Assembly: GCF_030445035.2 (NCBI RefSeq)
Contig: NC_080688.1
Location: 66,559,449-66,623,448 of the forward strand
DNA length: 64,000 bases
Reading direction: 5' to 3'
Origin: Dasypus novemcinctus
Lineage: Eukaryota; Chordata; Mammalia; Cingulata; Dasypodidae
Each line of letters begins with the position of its first letter. Position 1 is the stretch's first letter. The position numbers and the translations under genes were made by a program. Positions 21,620-33,292 of this stretch are shown here, piece after piece. The notes beneath the pieces were generated by a model. It ran no database searches. It was not told where the DNA came from and saw only the letters and a program-made list of their open reading frames with translations.

Positions 21620-22470
21620 TCTCAATGAGAAGATATTGGCAACACAGATATTTTATAAAGGACCCGTTTCCAGACTATATCAACAAATGCTAAAGTCAAA
21701 AAGAAAAAGAAAAGAAAAAACAAAACAAAACAAAAAACATAAAAAAAGAAAAGAAAAAGACAACCCAGTAGAAAAATGAATAAAAGATTTGCACAACACT
21801 TCGCATACAGGATGAGCAAAATGTCTAACACACAGAAAAGATGCTCAACATTATTACTCATCATGGAAATAAAATTGAAACTCCCATGAAGTAACTCTAT
21901 ACACCCACCAAAATGGGTAAAATGAAAAAGACAGGCAAGCAAGTATTGGTGAGGATGTGTAGCAACTCATATAAGGTTGGTAAGAAGGCAAACTTGAACA
22001 ATCACTTTGAAATACTATTTAGTATCTTCTAAAACAATGTACGTGTGCCCTGAGATTCAGCAATTCCACGCCTAGATATTTACCCAACAGAAGTGCATAC
22101 TTATGTTCAGTAAATGACATGTACAAGATTCTTCTATCCATAATGGCCCCAAACCGGAAATAACCCAAATGCCCATTCACAGTAGAATGGAGAATACTAT
22201 ATACAGTGGGAAAAACCAAGTTTGCTACATGCAACAGCATGTGTGAGTCTCAGGGACATTATAATGAGCAAAAGAAGTCAGAAATGGAAGCTGAATGCTG
22301 TGAGGTTCCTTTTATAAAATATTCAAAATCAGGCAAAACTTTTTAGAAATCAGCTAAGTGATTACTCTTGGGGGAGGATAACCAGAGAGGGCACAAGGGG
22401 CTTCCGTGTGCTTCTGGGTTAGTCAGTGTATTCAACTTTGTGAAAATTCTTCAAACTCTGCAGTATGATT
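21620..22470 (+). mobile_element. Ancient L1M ORF2/3' segment
   Basis: Blocks 'atattttataaaggacccgtttccag', 'agaaaagatgctcaacattattactcatc', 'cagcaattccacgcctagatatttacccaac' and 'caaaagaagtcagaaatgg' follow L1M ORF2 C-terminal order. An A-rich tract (about 21700-21770) of AAAAG/AAAAC type interrupts it. Confidence 0.75.
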
Positions 22471-22520
22471 GTATACATTTTCCCTCTGTCTATTGTACTT
22501 CCATTAAGAATTTACTTTTA

Positions 22521-22850
22521 GGGAAGTGGATGTGACTCAGGCTACTGGGCTCCTGCCTACCACACAGGAGGTTCAGATCCCAGTGCCTCCTAAAGAAGAC
22601 AGCAAGCTGGCACAACAGGTAGGTGCAGCAAGCTGACACAACAAGAGACATAAGAAGAAAAAAACATAATGAGAGGCACAACAAAGCAGGGAGTGGGGGT
22701 GACTCAAACAATTAGGCACCTCCCTCCCACATCAAAGGTCCTGAGTGCCCATGCCTCCTAAAGAAACAAGGAAGAAGAACAAACACAGCAAGTGAAAAAC
22801 AACAAGGGGTCAGGAGAAATAAATAAATAAAATAAATCTTAAAAGAAAAA
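22521..22850 (+). mobile_element. Dimeric tRNA-derived SINE
   Basis: Two tRNA-like units in one insertion: GGGAAGTGGATGTGACTCAGG...GGTTCAGATCCC from 22521, and GGGAGTGGGGGTGACTCAAAC...CATGCCTCC from about 22687. They are joined by an A-rich DAS-like linker and end in AAATAAATAAATAAAATAAATCTTAAAAG. One target duplication, TTACTTTTA (22512-22520, 22851-22859), flanks the pair, so the dimer moved as a unit. Confidence 0.8.
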
Positions 22851-22859
22851 TTACTTTTA

Positions 22860-23310
22860 AAAAAATCTGGAAAAGCAATCCACTGTTCATGGTTCTAGCT
22901 TCCGCAGCTTTGCATGCTAAATCTAATATTTGGAGACTACTATCATGTCCCTTGCCATTTGTTCTCCAGGTAAACAACAGTTTGTCCATTCACCCCAGAC
23001 CCTTCATCATGGACTCATCTTAGACCTCATTTTGCCAGGTTTGTATTAAAATAAGATACTCAGAGTTAAATAAATGCATTCCAGAGCAGAACACAATAGG
23101 ACAATCACCTTCTTTAATTGGTGACTTCTACTTCATTTAATGCAGCCCACAGTTGAATGACTCCCCATGCCAGTTTTCCAGATAGGCACAATTGTAAAGT
23201 TGGGAAAATTTCCCTGCCCTACCTGCCTGTTATGATTTCATAAAAAAGATGAGAGACTATACTTAAGCTACTTAAAAGAACAAAGTATATTCACTAACCT
23301 TATTGGCTTC
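22860..23310. other. No recognised feature
   Basis: Unique-looking AT-moderate sequence; no exon or repeat recognised. Confidence 0.4.
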
Positions 23311-24207
23311 TGTATTAGTCAGGGATCTCTAGAGAAACAGAATCAACAAGAGATATCTGTCAACAGTACGCGATTCTGGGAAGCAGACTTGGCCCAGTGG
23401 TTAGGGCGTCCGTCTACCACATGGGAGGCCGCGGTTTAAACCCTGGGCCTCCTTGACCCGTGTGGAGCTGGCCCATGCGCGGTGCTGATGCACGCAAGGA
23501 GTGCCCTGCCATGCAGGGTTGTCCCCCAGGTAGGGGAGCCCCATGCGCAAGGAGTGCGCACCATAAGGAGAGCCGCCCAGCACGAAAGAAAGTGCAGCCT
23601 GCCCAGGAATGGCGCTGCACACACGGAGAGCTGACACAGCAAGATGATGCAACAAAAAGAAACACAGATTCTCGTGCCACTTACAACAACAGAAGCGGAC
23701 AAAGAAGAAGACACAGCAGCATATAGACACAGAGAACAGACAACCGGGGTGGAGGGGAAGGGGAAGGAGAGAGAAAGAAATAAATAAATCTTAAAAAAAA
23801 AAAATAGTATGCGATTCTATAAGAGTCTCTCACACAGCGGTGGGGATGCACAAGTCCAGGTTCCTCAGGCAGGCTGCAACCAGGGGCTGCAATGAAAGTT
23901 CAGTGAAGGTTCTTCATGAGTTCTGGGAGATGTTGGCTGTCAAAAGAAGAGCTGGCAAATTCTCTCTCAATGCTGGAATCATTTCCCCTTTTAAGGGATT
24001 CAACTGATTGGGTTAAGTGTCACTCACTGCTGATGGCAATCTCCCTGACTGATGTAACTATAACCCGCTATCTTTGATTTACCGCTGTGGTCAATGGTGA
24101 CTAAAGTTCATAAATGCCCTGGTATTACAGTTAGCCCAGTGATTGCTTGACCCAACAACTGGGCACAATTACCTGGTTGAATTGACACAATAGCCTAACC
24201 ATCACAC
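23311..24207 (+). repeat. Old interspersed repeat carrying a DAS-SINE
   Basis: The opening 'tgtattagtcagggatctctagagaaacagaa' and the closing 'cctaaccatcac' are familiar ends of a common mammalian repeat, probably LTR-like, but I cannot name it. It is interrupted by the DAS-SINE at 23378-23805. Confidence 0.4.
23378..23805 (+). mobile_element. DAS-SINE, full length
   Basis: GGGAAGCAGACTTGGCCCAGTGG head, B box GGTTTAAACCC at about 23432, full body and AAATCTTAAAAAAAAAAAA tail. Target duplication AGTAYGCGATTCT at 23365-23377 and 23806-23818 with one CpG-type mismatch. Confidence 0.95.
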
Positions 24208-24439
24208 CTTCTATTTACATGTAGATTATCATTGTGCTAATAACAGGTGACTCTACCTAGTGACGAAAGAAAATCTAGCAAGCCCTCTAGTTGGCAGCAC
24301 TTTGTTAGCAGTTATTTTACTTACTTTATAAACTTATGAACAGCACCTCATTTCTTGAGTCATTCTGATGATCCCACATTCCAGATTGATCTTCCTGTCT
24401 ACCTTTCAGTTCAAATTTAAAAGATCAGTAATGACAACT

Positions 24440-24715
24440 AAACTTAATATTGGGCTTACCATGTTCTAGCCATCATCCTCTTGCTTTTTATGTGCGTCTA
24501 CCCATTAGATTCTAATGAAAATGCTTTGAGGGAAGTACTGTTATTATTATACCCATTTTAGAGGTGAGAAAACTGAGACCTGGGAGGTTAAGAAACTTGC
24601 TGAGGCCTTGTGGCTGGTAAGTGGGAGAGACGGTATTTGAAACCAGTCTAATTACAGAGCTGAAGCCTTTAGTCATTCTTCTTTATTGCCTCTCCACAAC
24701 ATGTAGTCAAGGTAA
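24440..24715 (-). repeat. MIR SINE
   Basis: 'ttattatacccattttagaggtgagaaaactgag', 'ggttaagaaacttgctgaggc' and 'gtggctggtaagtgg' is MIR in reverse orientation. Confidence 0.85.
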
Positions 24716-24719
24716 AATC

Positions 24720-26960
24720 AATGGTGTCAACTTTTAGAGTTTAAAAACCCATGACAAATATTTAATGAGCTTTTTAAAATTTTGTTAATGAAGAAACAGA
24801 AGCCCAAAGAAATCTCTCTTGGTGTAGTACTTGTTCCAGTATGTAACATCATCATTTTTACCAAAATCCAATTTGTTATCCAAGCACTCAATCAACCAAT
24901 ATGCCCTTTATAAAAACTTGCTGCTCAAAATATAGCATGGAGCTATTTTTACTCCATTTTCATCACTTTGTGGTCTCTCTCCAAACCATTATGTTTGCTA
25001 ATGTAGCATTTTCGTGCAAATCCACCAAGTACACTTACATATGCACATTCCATAAATTATACATGGACATAAATGTTTTTCCTACTATAAACCATTCTTC
25101 TGATATTTTGATTACCTTACATAAACCAGTCAAATAGCTTCTCAGAATATAAATGAGCATTTCATCTAATAAAAAGAATAGCTTCCTATATAGAAAAGCC
25201 ATGGAGATAACTGGAAAAGGGTATTTTATCACACCCAGTGCAGAGAATTCATCACCTGGTGCAGTGATTCAGTTTAGCTCTGTGAAGTTGTCAACTGGAC
25301 AAGGGCCCTGAGAGCCTAAATTGCCTCCAAATGCCAGTTTTTTTCCTATAAAGTTCTAAGACGTGTGATTTGGATAGAGGTTAAAGGTTATTTGCTCAGT
25401 GCTTCCAAACACTGTGATGTGGGCTTTTGTCTGACATTACTCTGTAGACACTTTCCTACTAGGCTCTGCCCGGTTGGCCATGGATCAGCTGTGTGTCCTC
25501 AGGCAGGACTGTCTGGAATTCACTTTTCTTGTCTAAAAATGAGGTGCTTCTAGAGCTGAAGCAACTGAGAAGGCGTCTAGTCCAAATCCTTCACTTTATA
25601 GATGAGAAAACATGTTGCCTGTGGTTCCCCCGAGAAGAGGACTTGAGGACAGTTAGTTTATTTGGAAGGTGGTCCCAGAGAGCAGAAGCGTGGCAGTGAG
25701 GAGAGTAGAACAGGGAAGGGGGAAACTACTGCTTTGGGCAAGTGGGTCTCATTCCACACGGGGCCCTCTGAGGAACTGTGCAGAAGCCTCTCAGAATGAC
25801 ACTGTCAAAGCAAGGAGGCTGGCGCTCTTAACCCCTTACTCCTGCCAGTTGGTGGAGGGTCACCCCAGGGCTCCGGCTTCCTCACCTTTCCAGACCAAGG
25901 ATCCCTAAGCAGTAAAGAGCGCGATGCTGGGAACCTGTGTGGCGGCAGTACTGAAATGAGGTGGGAGAAGTTTAAAACACTGTAAGGCCAGAAAAGAACT
26001 TCCGATTTGCCCAACAACACATAGCTAAAACAAGCATTTTTATGTATTTATTTGTGCATGTGTGTCTTTTCTGATTAGACACTGAGTTCCTTGAAGTAGG
26101 AACCAAATCATAGAAAATTCTGATGATCCCAAGCATTTAGCATAAGGCTTTGCCCAGAACAAGTCCTCAGAAAACATTTTTAAAATTTATTCTGGGGGGG
26201 AGGGGCAGGGGGAGACCAATGGCTGGAGTGAAAGAGTGACCATAGAGCCTTCTTTATGATTCCTGGTTATTCAGGCCCAAAGGGCCCAAGCAAGGCTGAA
26301 ATGGGATAAAGCCAGGGCTGAGAGACAGGCCCCAGAGGATGAAACGGCCAGTAGGAAGGGGCTGCCAGACAGGAGGTAGAGAACCCTGTCGAGGAAGAAG
26401 CAATGCAAGACCAGAGGCAGGCAGGAGTTTGGGCCAGGGGATGAGTCATCAGGGGTAGCCAGACCTGGCAATTTCTGCAGCAACCAGCTCGGGACAGGGC
26501 ATGTCTCAGCTTCCAGCAGTCACAGGGATTGGCCTCGAGCAAGTAAAAGGCTCCTGAAGGTGCATGATGGGTTTGCATACTCTTTCCTGGCTGGGTGGCT
26601 AGAATTTTCAAAGCCTCACATCCTGAGTACACAGCCTAGTAGTGGCCACGGCATGTGTCTGCTTTCGCTGTGCCTCTGGACACGGAAACCAATTCTAGGA
26701 CCGACAGGGGGAGGAACTACCCGGAGCCAAGAGCAGGTTAGTCAGATTGATGTGTGAGCAAGCACTTGAAATGAAAGGCATTTTGCTCTTTCGTGTCTTC
26801 TGGTCACCGAGTAAAGGTCCCTCCTTTGGCAGCAGGTTCCCTCTGCCTCTCTGAGTACCAGCTATACCAGATCAGATACCAGAGTACTGCTATCTCTGAG
26901 AATCCCCTCTGAGTACCAACTGACTAGTCACCATTCCCTACAGGATCTAAAAGGCAAATG
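24720..26960. other. No recognised gene
   Basis: Over 2 kb of unique-looking sequence. Frames of 60-120 codons at 25365-26760 are unremarkable. No splice-bounded coding exon could be supported. A G-rich patch at 26192-26215 is low complexity. Confidence 0.4.
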
Positions 26961-27690
26961 CATAAGATGTAATAAGAAATCAGTGGTTTGGACTTTCAAT
27001 GTATAAACATATAATTTGTGACAAGAACTACATAAAGGTGGGGGGATGCAGAGGATATAGGAACATAGCTATTGAAGTTAAGTTAGTATCAACAAAATCT
27101 GGATCTTTAGACATTTAGAATGTTAAATTTAAGCCCACTGAAACTACAAAGAAAATATTGGAGAATATGCAAGCTCATAGTGACAGAAGTTAGAGTACAA
27201 ATTGCCAGGGGTGGGGAGTGGGGAAAATGAGGAGTTAATGCAAAATGGGTGTAGGGTTTCTGTTTGGGGAGATGGGAAAGTCTTAGAAAGGTGGTGAGGG
27301 AACCACAAGATAGCAAAATACAGAATGGGATTAATCCTACTGGATAGTATGCTTGAGAGTTGTCGAGATAGGAAAGTTTATGTTGTATATATGATCCCAC
27401 AATAAAAGAAAGAGCAATTAAAGAGACAATATGAGCTGGACAGGATCTAACAAGGGAGAAGAAAAGGCTCATATTGGGACATATGAAGGCCTTGGAATAT
27501 AGACTGTAAGCTTTATATCAAATGTTAAATTTCTTGAACTTAATAACTGCATGTAGGAGGATACATAAGTGAATATCTGTTCTTAGAAAATGTACATAGA
27601 ATTAAGGAGCACGAAGTATACAACTTACATTCAAGTGTTCAGAAAATGGATTGATATGTGGATAGACAGATGGACTGACAGACTGATGAA
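26961..27690 (+). mobile_element. Half-L1-like 3' region, inverted copy
   Basis: Its reverse complement matches 10660-11230 and 36600-37160 block by block: 'cccaaacagaaaccctacaccc', 'gatataaagcttacagtc' and 'aagttcaagaaattta'. It is therefore a third copy of the same element in the opposite orientation. Confidence 0.7.
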
Positions 27691-27981
27691 TAGAACGATA
27701 TGGCAAAGGTGGCAAAATTGGTGGATCTGGGTATCTGGGAAGATAGGGACATGCTGGAGTTCTCTATTTGAGTTTGTATTATTTTTGTAATTGTTGTTGA
27801 ATTACAAGTACATTGAAAAGTACTTCAAAACGAAAAGTCTAAAAATTTTAAAAATCACATACCATAGGCAAATATTATAGCATGTAAATTATACTTCAAT
27901 AAGGCTGTTAAAAATTGGGTCTAAAAGTATATATTAATTTACTAAAATGATAAAGAACATTGACCCAAGCTACTAGAAATA
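27691..27981. other. AT-rich, possible old L1 3' remnant
   Basis: 'ggtggcaaaattggtggatctgggtatctgggaagatag' and 'ttgtattatttttgtaattgttg' resemble an ancient L1 3' end, but the match is weak. Confidence 0.35.
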
Positions 27982-27989
27982 AAGCACTG

Positions 27990-28398
27990 TTTTTTTTTTA
28001 AAGACTTATTTATTTCTCTCACCCCCTCCCACCCCGGTTGTCTGTTCTCTGTGTCTATTTGCTGTGTCTTCTTTGTCTGCTTCTGTTGTTGTCAGTGGCA
28101 TGGGAATCTGTGTTTCTTTTTGTTGTGTCATCTTGTTGTGTCAGCTCTCCGTGTATGTGGCACCATTCCTGGGCAGGCTGCACTTTCTTTCGCGATGGGC
28201 AGCTCTCCTTACAGGGCGCACTCCTTGTGCGTTGGGCTCCCCTATGTGGGGGACACCCCTGCGTGGCAGGGCACTCCTTGTGCGCATCAGCACTGAGCGT
28301 GGGCCAGCTCCACACAGGTCAAGGAGGCCCGGGGTTTGAACCGTGGACCTCCCATGTGGTAGACAGACGCCCTAACCACTGGACCAAGTCCACCGCCC
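27990..28398 (-). mobile_element. DAS-SINE, full length
   Basis: Poly-T/AAGACTTATTTATTTC tail at its left end and head ...CCACTGGACCAAGTCCACCGCCC at the right. 8-bp duplication AAGCACTG at 27982-27989 and 28399-28406. Confidence 0.93.
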
Positions 28399-28406
28399 AA
28401 GCACTG

Positions 28407-28920
28407 CTTTTTCAAGAAAGGAGTATTCTGCAGAAAACTTCTCTGAATGATGGGAATGATATAATGAATAATGTGAAGACAAAGAAGAAAGATGAGCATT
28501 TCCCAAAAGGTGCCGCATTTTAATAGATGTGATTTTAAAAATTAGGTCTCAGGAACAAGTGAGTATGAGTAACAGAAGACTAAACAAAAGTAACTGGGTT
28601 TCATTATAGTATCGTTTCTCAACATCTTTATTTTAATGTGCAGTATGAAAGGGATCTAATCATAATCTTTTCCAAGTTTATTTTTCACAGAACATCTCAA
28701 AAGACTAGTGTACCACAAACACATTGTGGGAAGCACTGGAATATTCGAAAATGCTTTGTAGAGCAGCACCCAGAGGTAGGACCCCAAATAGATTATTGGC
28801 CAGAATTACCCACTAGCTTTCTAAATCCTTTTGAAATTTGGCTGAGAAAACCTCAAGATTAACAGCTTGAGAGGCGGTTTCCACTGTTGCCCAGCAGCAG
28901 GTGAAATTTACCTGTTTGTT
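28407..28920. other. No recognised feature
   Basis: Unique-looking AT-rich sequence; the short frame at 28638-28862 has no family signature. Confidence 0.4.
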
Positions 28921-29075
28921 GCTCAGGCCAAAAGGATGGAGTCATATTTGACTTTCTTTCACACCCCACATTCAACACATATATCCATGAGTAAATCTAG
29001 TTGGCTCTACCTTCAAATATAGCCAGAATGTGACCTTTCTCATGGTGGCCCAGATACTTCCTTGATCCAAGCTAC

Positions 29076-30006
29076 TTGTATTAGTTATCTATTGTTGCCT
29101 AGCCAATTACCTCCAATCATAGCAGCCTAAAACCACAATAACTATTTTTTTTTAAGATTTTATTTATTTCCTTCCCCTTCCCCGCCCCGCCCCGGTTGTT
29201 CGTTCTCTGTGTCCATTTGCTGCGTGTTCTTTGTCTGCTTCTGTTGTTGTCAGTGGCACGGGAATCCGTGTTTCTTTTTGTTGCGTCATCTTGCTATGAT
29301 AGCTCTCCATGTGTGCGGCACCATTCCTGGGCAGGCTGCACTTTCTTTCATGCTGGGTGGCTCTCCTTACAGGGCACACTCCTTGCGCGTGGGGCTCCCC
29401 TATGTGGGGGACACCCCTGCGTGGCACGGCACTCCTTGTGCTCATCAGCACTGAGCGTGGGCCAGCTCCACACGGGTCAAGGAGGCCCAGGGTTTGAACT
29501 GTGGACCTCCCATGTGGTAGATGGACGCCCTAACCACTGGGCCAAGTCCGCTTCCCCACAATAACTATTTCTCATCTCTCATGGTTTCTGTGGTTCTGGG
29601 ATTCTGTCTCAGTCTGCATGAAATTGCAGTAAAGATGTTGGCCAGGGCTGCATCGGCTTATGGCTTAACTAGTGCTGGGCTGTAGGATTGGCTTCCAAGG
29701 TGGCTTGCTCACATGGCTGGCAGGTTGGTGCTGCCTGTTGGCAGGAGGCTTCAGTGCCTCCCCACATGGGCCTCTCTGGAAGGCTTCTTGTGTGTCTTTA
29801 CTACATGGAGGCTGACTTCCCTGGAGAGAGCAATCCAAGAGATACAGGCAGAAGCTGTATGTAGTGTCTTTCATGGCCTGGACTTAGAAGTTGCACCTAT
29901 GGCATCTGTAAATTCTATTGGTCACACAGGCCACCCCTGATTCAGTGTGGAGGGGGACTACAGGAGAGTGGGAATACCCGAGGAGAGAATCATTAGGGGT
30001 CACCAC
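29076..30006 (+). mobile_element. Old LTR-like insertion within L2
   Basis: Begins 'tgtattagttatctattgttgcc' and contains 'ttctgtggttctgggattctg' and 'ctattggtcacacagg', a common mammalian repeat I cannot name securely. The pentamer GCTAC occurs at both junctions with the L2, compatible with a 5-bp target duplication. It carries a DAS-SINE at 29148-29555. Confidence 0.45.
29148..29555 (-). mobile_element. DAS-SINE, full length
   Basis: Perfect 15-bp target duplication CCACAATAACTATTT at 29133-29147 and 29556-29570. Left end is poly-T/AAGATTTTATTTATTTCC; the right end is the tRNA-like head ...CCACTGGGCCAAGTCCGCTTCC. Confidence 0.95.
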
Positions 30007-30867
30007 GCTACCATCACCTTTCACCTGGATTACTGCATCGCTTCTTAACTGACATCCCTGTTTCTGTCTCCCTCTAGTCTATTCTCAACACTGTAGCCAG
30101 CAACTCTCTTACATCTTATCATATTGTTCCTCTGCCGAAACCCTCTAACAGCTTCCGATAGCCAAGTAAAAGCCAGTCTTTACCCGTAGTTCCAAGCCCT
30201 TACTTCATCCGGCCCCTACTACTTTTCTGACTAAATCTTCTACTCCTCTCTCCTCACTCACTCTAGCCTAGCCACCGGGGCATCTCTGCTATGTCCCAAA
30301 AGCACTAAGCAGACTTCTGCCTCAGGGCCCTTGCACTGGCTGTTTCCTCTGTCTAGGATATTTCTCCCAGAATAACCACATGGCTGGGCATTCAGATGTC
30401 TTTACTCAGAGAGGGCTTTTAAGACCATCACATATAAAATAAAATAACACTCCTGCCATTTTCTGCTTTACAGCACTTATCAACAATTAATGCCTGTTTT
30501 CCTTCATCAGGATATATGCTCCACAAGAGCAAGGAGTTTTTCCTGTTCACTGCTGAAGTTTCAGATTCTAGAATAATGCCTGGCACATAGTAGGCCTCAG
30601 TAAATATTTAATGACCAAACAGGAGGGTTAATAAAATTGGTTGGCAGTTCTAGCTCAGCCTGCAAAACTGCCTTGTCATATTGTGGATTGTATATGAGAA
30701 AGGAGAGAAGAGGAAATGAGCCTGTGGGTGGACAAACTGAAGAAAGTGTAGCTACTAATAAAACAAGAAAGGGAGGCCTAGGGGAGAACTCAGGAAAATA
30801 ACTAGGTGATATCTATTTGATATCTGATCAGATTTGTTAGTCTATGAAATCCAAAAAGTAACAAAGT

Positions 30868-30873
30868 TTTAAT
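30868..30873 (-). terminator. Candidate CFAP53 poly(A) signal
   Basis: ATTAAA on the minus strand, about 137 nt past the CFAP53 stop codon. A 3'UTR of this size would be short. No AATAAA was found closer to the stop. Assignment by position only. Confidence 0.4.
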
Positions 30874-31009
30874 TGGGAAAAAAGTGTGTATAATAAATTA
30901 TACAGGCTCAGAGAAACAAAGGACTGTTCACCCATGAGTTAAAAGGAGCATACAAGTATACTGCAGTCAAAAATATAAAAAATAGGAAAATATATTGATG
31001 TTTACGAAA

Positions 31010-31238
31010 CTATGGCGGAAGCCTATTTGGACAAGCTCTCCGCATGGGGTGAATGTTTCGGGGCAGCACTTGATGGGTGGTCAGGATCTCCTGGATCTTG
31101 TCCTGGCAGATCTTGTCTGCTGCTATCCCTGCTTCAATCTCTCGGCGTTCCTCTTCCTTCTCAGCTTCCCGGGCCTGCTGCTTGTAGGATATTTGCATTT
31201 GCAATTGCTTTCTGTACTCCTGGGCTAAACCGCAGCGT
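31010..31238 (-). CDS. CFAP53: CFAP53 last coding exon
   Basis: The acceptor is TATTTTAG (AG at 31240-31239) and the exon runs to a TAG stop at 31012-31010. Its first base completes an Arg codon begun in the previous exon, then reads RCGLAQEYRKQLQMQI... and ends ACPNRLPP. The remembered human protein has the same order (LAQEYRKQLQMQIAYQQQ, then THQVLPQNIHPMRKACPSKLPP). 76 codons including the stop. CFAP53 is a coiled-coil microtubule inner protein of motile ciliary doublets, required in nodal cilia for left-right asymmetry and in sperm flagella. This exon encodes the end of the helical trichohyalin/plectin-homology-like region and the short Pro-rich tail. It uses charged, Lys/Glu-rich codons unlike the flanking AT-rich introns. 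Confidence 0.93.
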
Positions 31239-31244
31239 CTAAAA

Positions 31245-31800
31245 TATTAGAAATGTTGAAATATAAAATCATAAAAGTAAGCATTTGGATTTATATAGGG
31301 CATTACAATTTGAACGTAATTTGTGAAGTCAAATGAAAATTTCCCTTAAAATCAGGATGAGTAGGGAAGAAATAGACGAATAGCTCAGTAATGTGTACCT
31401 TACACAATAATTACGATAATCTTAAAACAAATATTGATTTTAGGAAGGGAATAATTCTTCCCTGAGGTAGTATTTACTGCCTCTGTCCCCTCTCCATCCC
31501 CTTGCTTGCTCCTCTCCAAGGAAGGAGAAATGACTTTCTCATGGTAAAACCGGAAATAATAAACAGGCATGCTCAGTTCAGCTTCTCCCTTTTCCTCATG
31601 GAGACTGCTATGCCTGTTTCTGCTCTGCTCTCTGCCAAAGGGCAGTGCCCTGCGGGGGAGAACTGCAATGGTCTGGCACTGCCAGCGACTGCTTAGGCAT
31701 GTTGGCCACATTTTGTTCAGTATTAACAAATCCAATTTCTTGCATCTATAAGCCGCATTTTCAATACTAGCTTTTATCGAGAGAAACAATGATGGTGTGT
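31245..31800. other. CFAP53 last intron, 3' part; no repeat recognised
   Basis: Unique-looking intronic sequence. Open frames around 31400-31790 show no family signature. Confidence 0.4.
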
Positions 31801-31804
31801 ATAA

Positions 31805-32395
31805 CCCTATGTGGCAGACTGTATTTTCCTAAGATAGACAGAGTATTATCTCCTTTTCCATCAGCTCTTCTGCAGTGTGAACTTGCTAGTTCCCATTAAG
31901 AGGTCAAGGGGTGGAGCCTATTCTTCTGTCCCCTGTATCTGGACTTGCCCTGGGGCTCCTTTTATGACCAACAGGGAATGTCATAGCGACGCTGTGCCAG
32001 TCCTAGGTGTAGCCTGGCAGCTTTCTCGTCCTGTCTCCTAGCATTTTCATTGTTGGGATTCTCCCACTTAGAATCAGCCACCATATTGTGAGAAACCCAA
32101 GCCACATGGAGAGGCCCTATGTAGTTATTCCTGTTGATGTTCCCAGATGGGATCCCCAACTATAGCCAGCATAAACTGCAGCTCTGTGAGTGGCCCGCTT
32201 AGATGTCTAGCTCTGTCAAGCCTTCAAGTGACTGGAGCCCCAGCCAACATCGGACTTCAACCACATGAGAAACCCCAAGCAAGATCTGCCCAGCTGAATC
32301 CTGTCAAGCCCCAGGATCATGAGAGAGAATCATAAACTGCTTTAAGCCATAGTTTTTAGGGTGTTTTGTTATGCAGCTACAGGTAACTGCAATAC
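31805..32395 (+). mobile_element. MLT1-type MaLR LTR
   Basis: Order of blocks: 'tgtggcagactgtattttccta' at the start, '...catgtggagaggccc...', 'gagccccagccaacatcggacttcaaccacatgag', 'ccagctgaatcctgtcaagcc' and the end 'ttaagccatagtttttagggtgttttgttatgcagctacagg'. This is the layout of ancient ERVL-MaLR (MLT1) LTRs in sense orientation. Confidence 0.75.
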
Positions 32396-33290
32396 CCTCT
32401 GCCTACATTTTTAAAAAATCTCTCAGTTGATTCTAAAGTTGGGCAGGGAAGAGCAATACTGCAGTATTTATTGGGTGTCCCTTACATGTCCAACAAGAGA
32501 CTTTTCAGAAATGAGAGGGAAATGTTTTCACTTTTGCTGTATGTAAAGCTCTCTGACCTCCAGGACCTTGGTAAGAGTAGAAAGTCAGTAGGAGAAGTCA
32601 GATATTGTTAGTACCTGCAAGCTTAAAACAGGCTCAGGCACATAAACCATTTTCTTTCTGGAAAGAAAAGAGCTCATTTCTATGTACCAAGTGTGGGTGA
32701 GTCAGGGGATGGGCGCCAGGAACAGGGAGGGTGGCCAGCACTTAGAGGTGCCAGGTCCTCTTCCTCCACTATGCAGGCATCTGAACCGGGTACCAAGGTT
32801 GTCAGTGGGAAGGAACTGCTACAGTCTGAGGAAGGCTTTAAGAGACATCTCTCTGTTTCCTCCACCTGAGCCTGAATGTGCTGGTCAGAGGGACACTAGG
32901 TAAGCCTAGCCTAGGGGGCCTGTCAGAGGAGAACAGTGGTAGTATTTCCCAAAGGACCCAGAGCATTTGAGTTTTCTAGCCCGGTGAGGCTGGAAAAATC
33001 CTCCTGTGGACATTTGCATGAAATCCTGTCCCCACAAACCATTTCTGCTAATCTAATTTAGCCACCCTGCATTTCAGGGTCTCTCCATTAGAAGAAAATC
33101 TCATTTCTTTGGGATTTAGGGTGGGTTCAAATTTTTATGTGAAATTTTATAAACTGCTTTGAGCCTTTAGAAGGAAAAGTTTAATAATGGTATAAAATCA
33201 TGTAAATGATGTATAAATTATGGCACACTGTCCTCTATGTTTAAAAAACTGCATTTTAAAAGGCAAGTAAATAATAATAAAGAAAATCAT
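32396..33290. other. Unclassified CFAP53 intron sequence
   Basis: No named repeat or additional exon recognised. Close to the intron start (33260-33290) it is AT-rich. Confidence 0.4.
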
Positions 33291-33292
33291 GC

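Larger units (their letters stand above)
28921..30620 (+). repeat. L2 LINE 3' part split by a later insertion
   Basis: 28921-29075 carries 'tttctttcacaccccacattcaacac' and 'ttggctctaccttcaaatatagcc'. The element resumes at 30007 with 'ccatcacctttcacctggattactgc' and runs through 'ggcccttgcactggctgtttcctctg' to 'tggcacatagtaggcctcagtaaatattta', the L2 3' end. The pieces abut logically across the inserted segment 29076-30006. Confidence 0.8.

Noticed and set aside
23378..23450. Functional tRNA-Ala gene
   Set aside because: The tRNA-like heads of DAS-SINEs keep A- and B-box-like motifs but do not form a complete cloverleaf and are followed by the SINE body.
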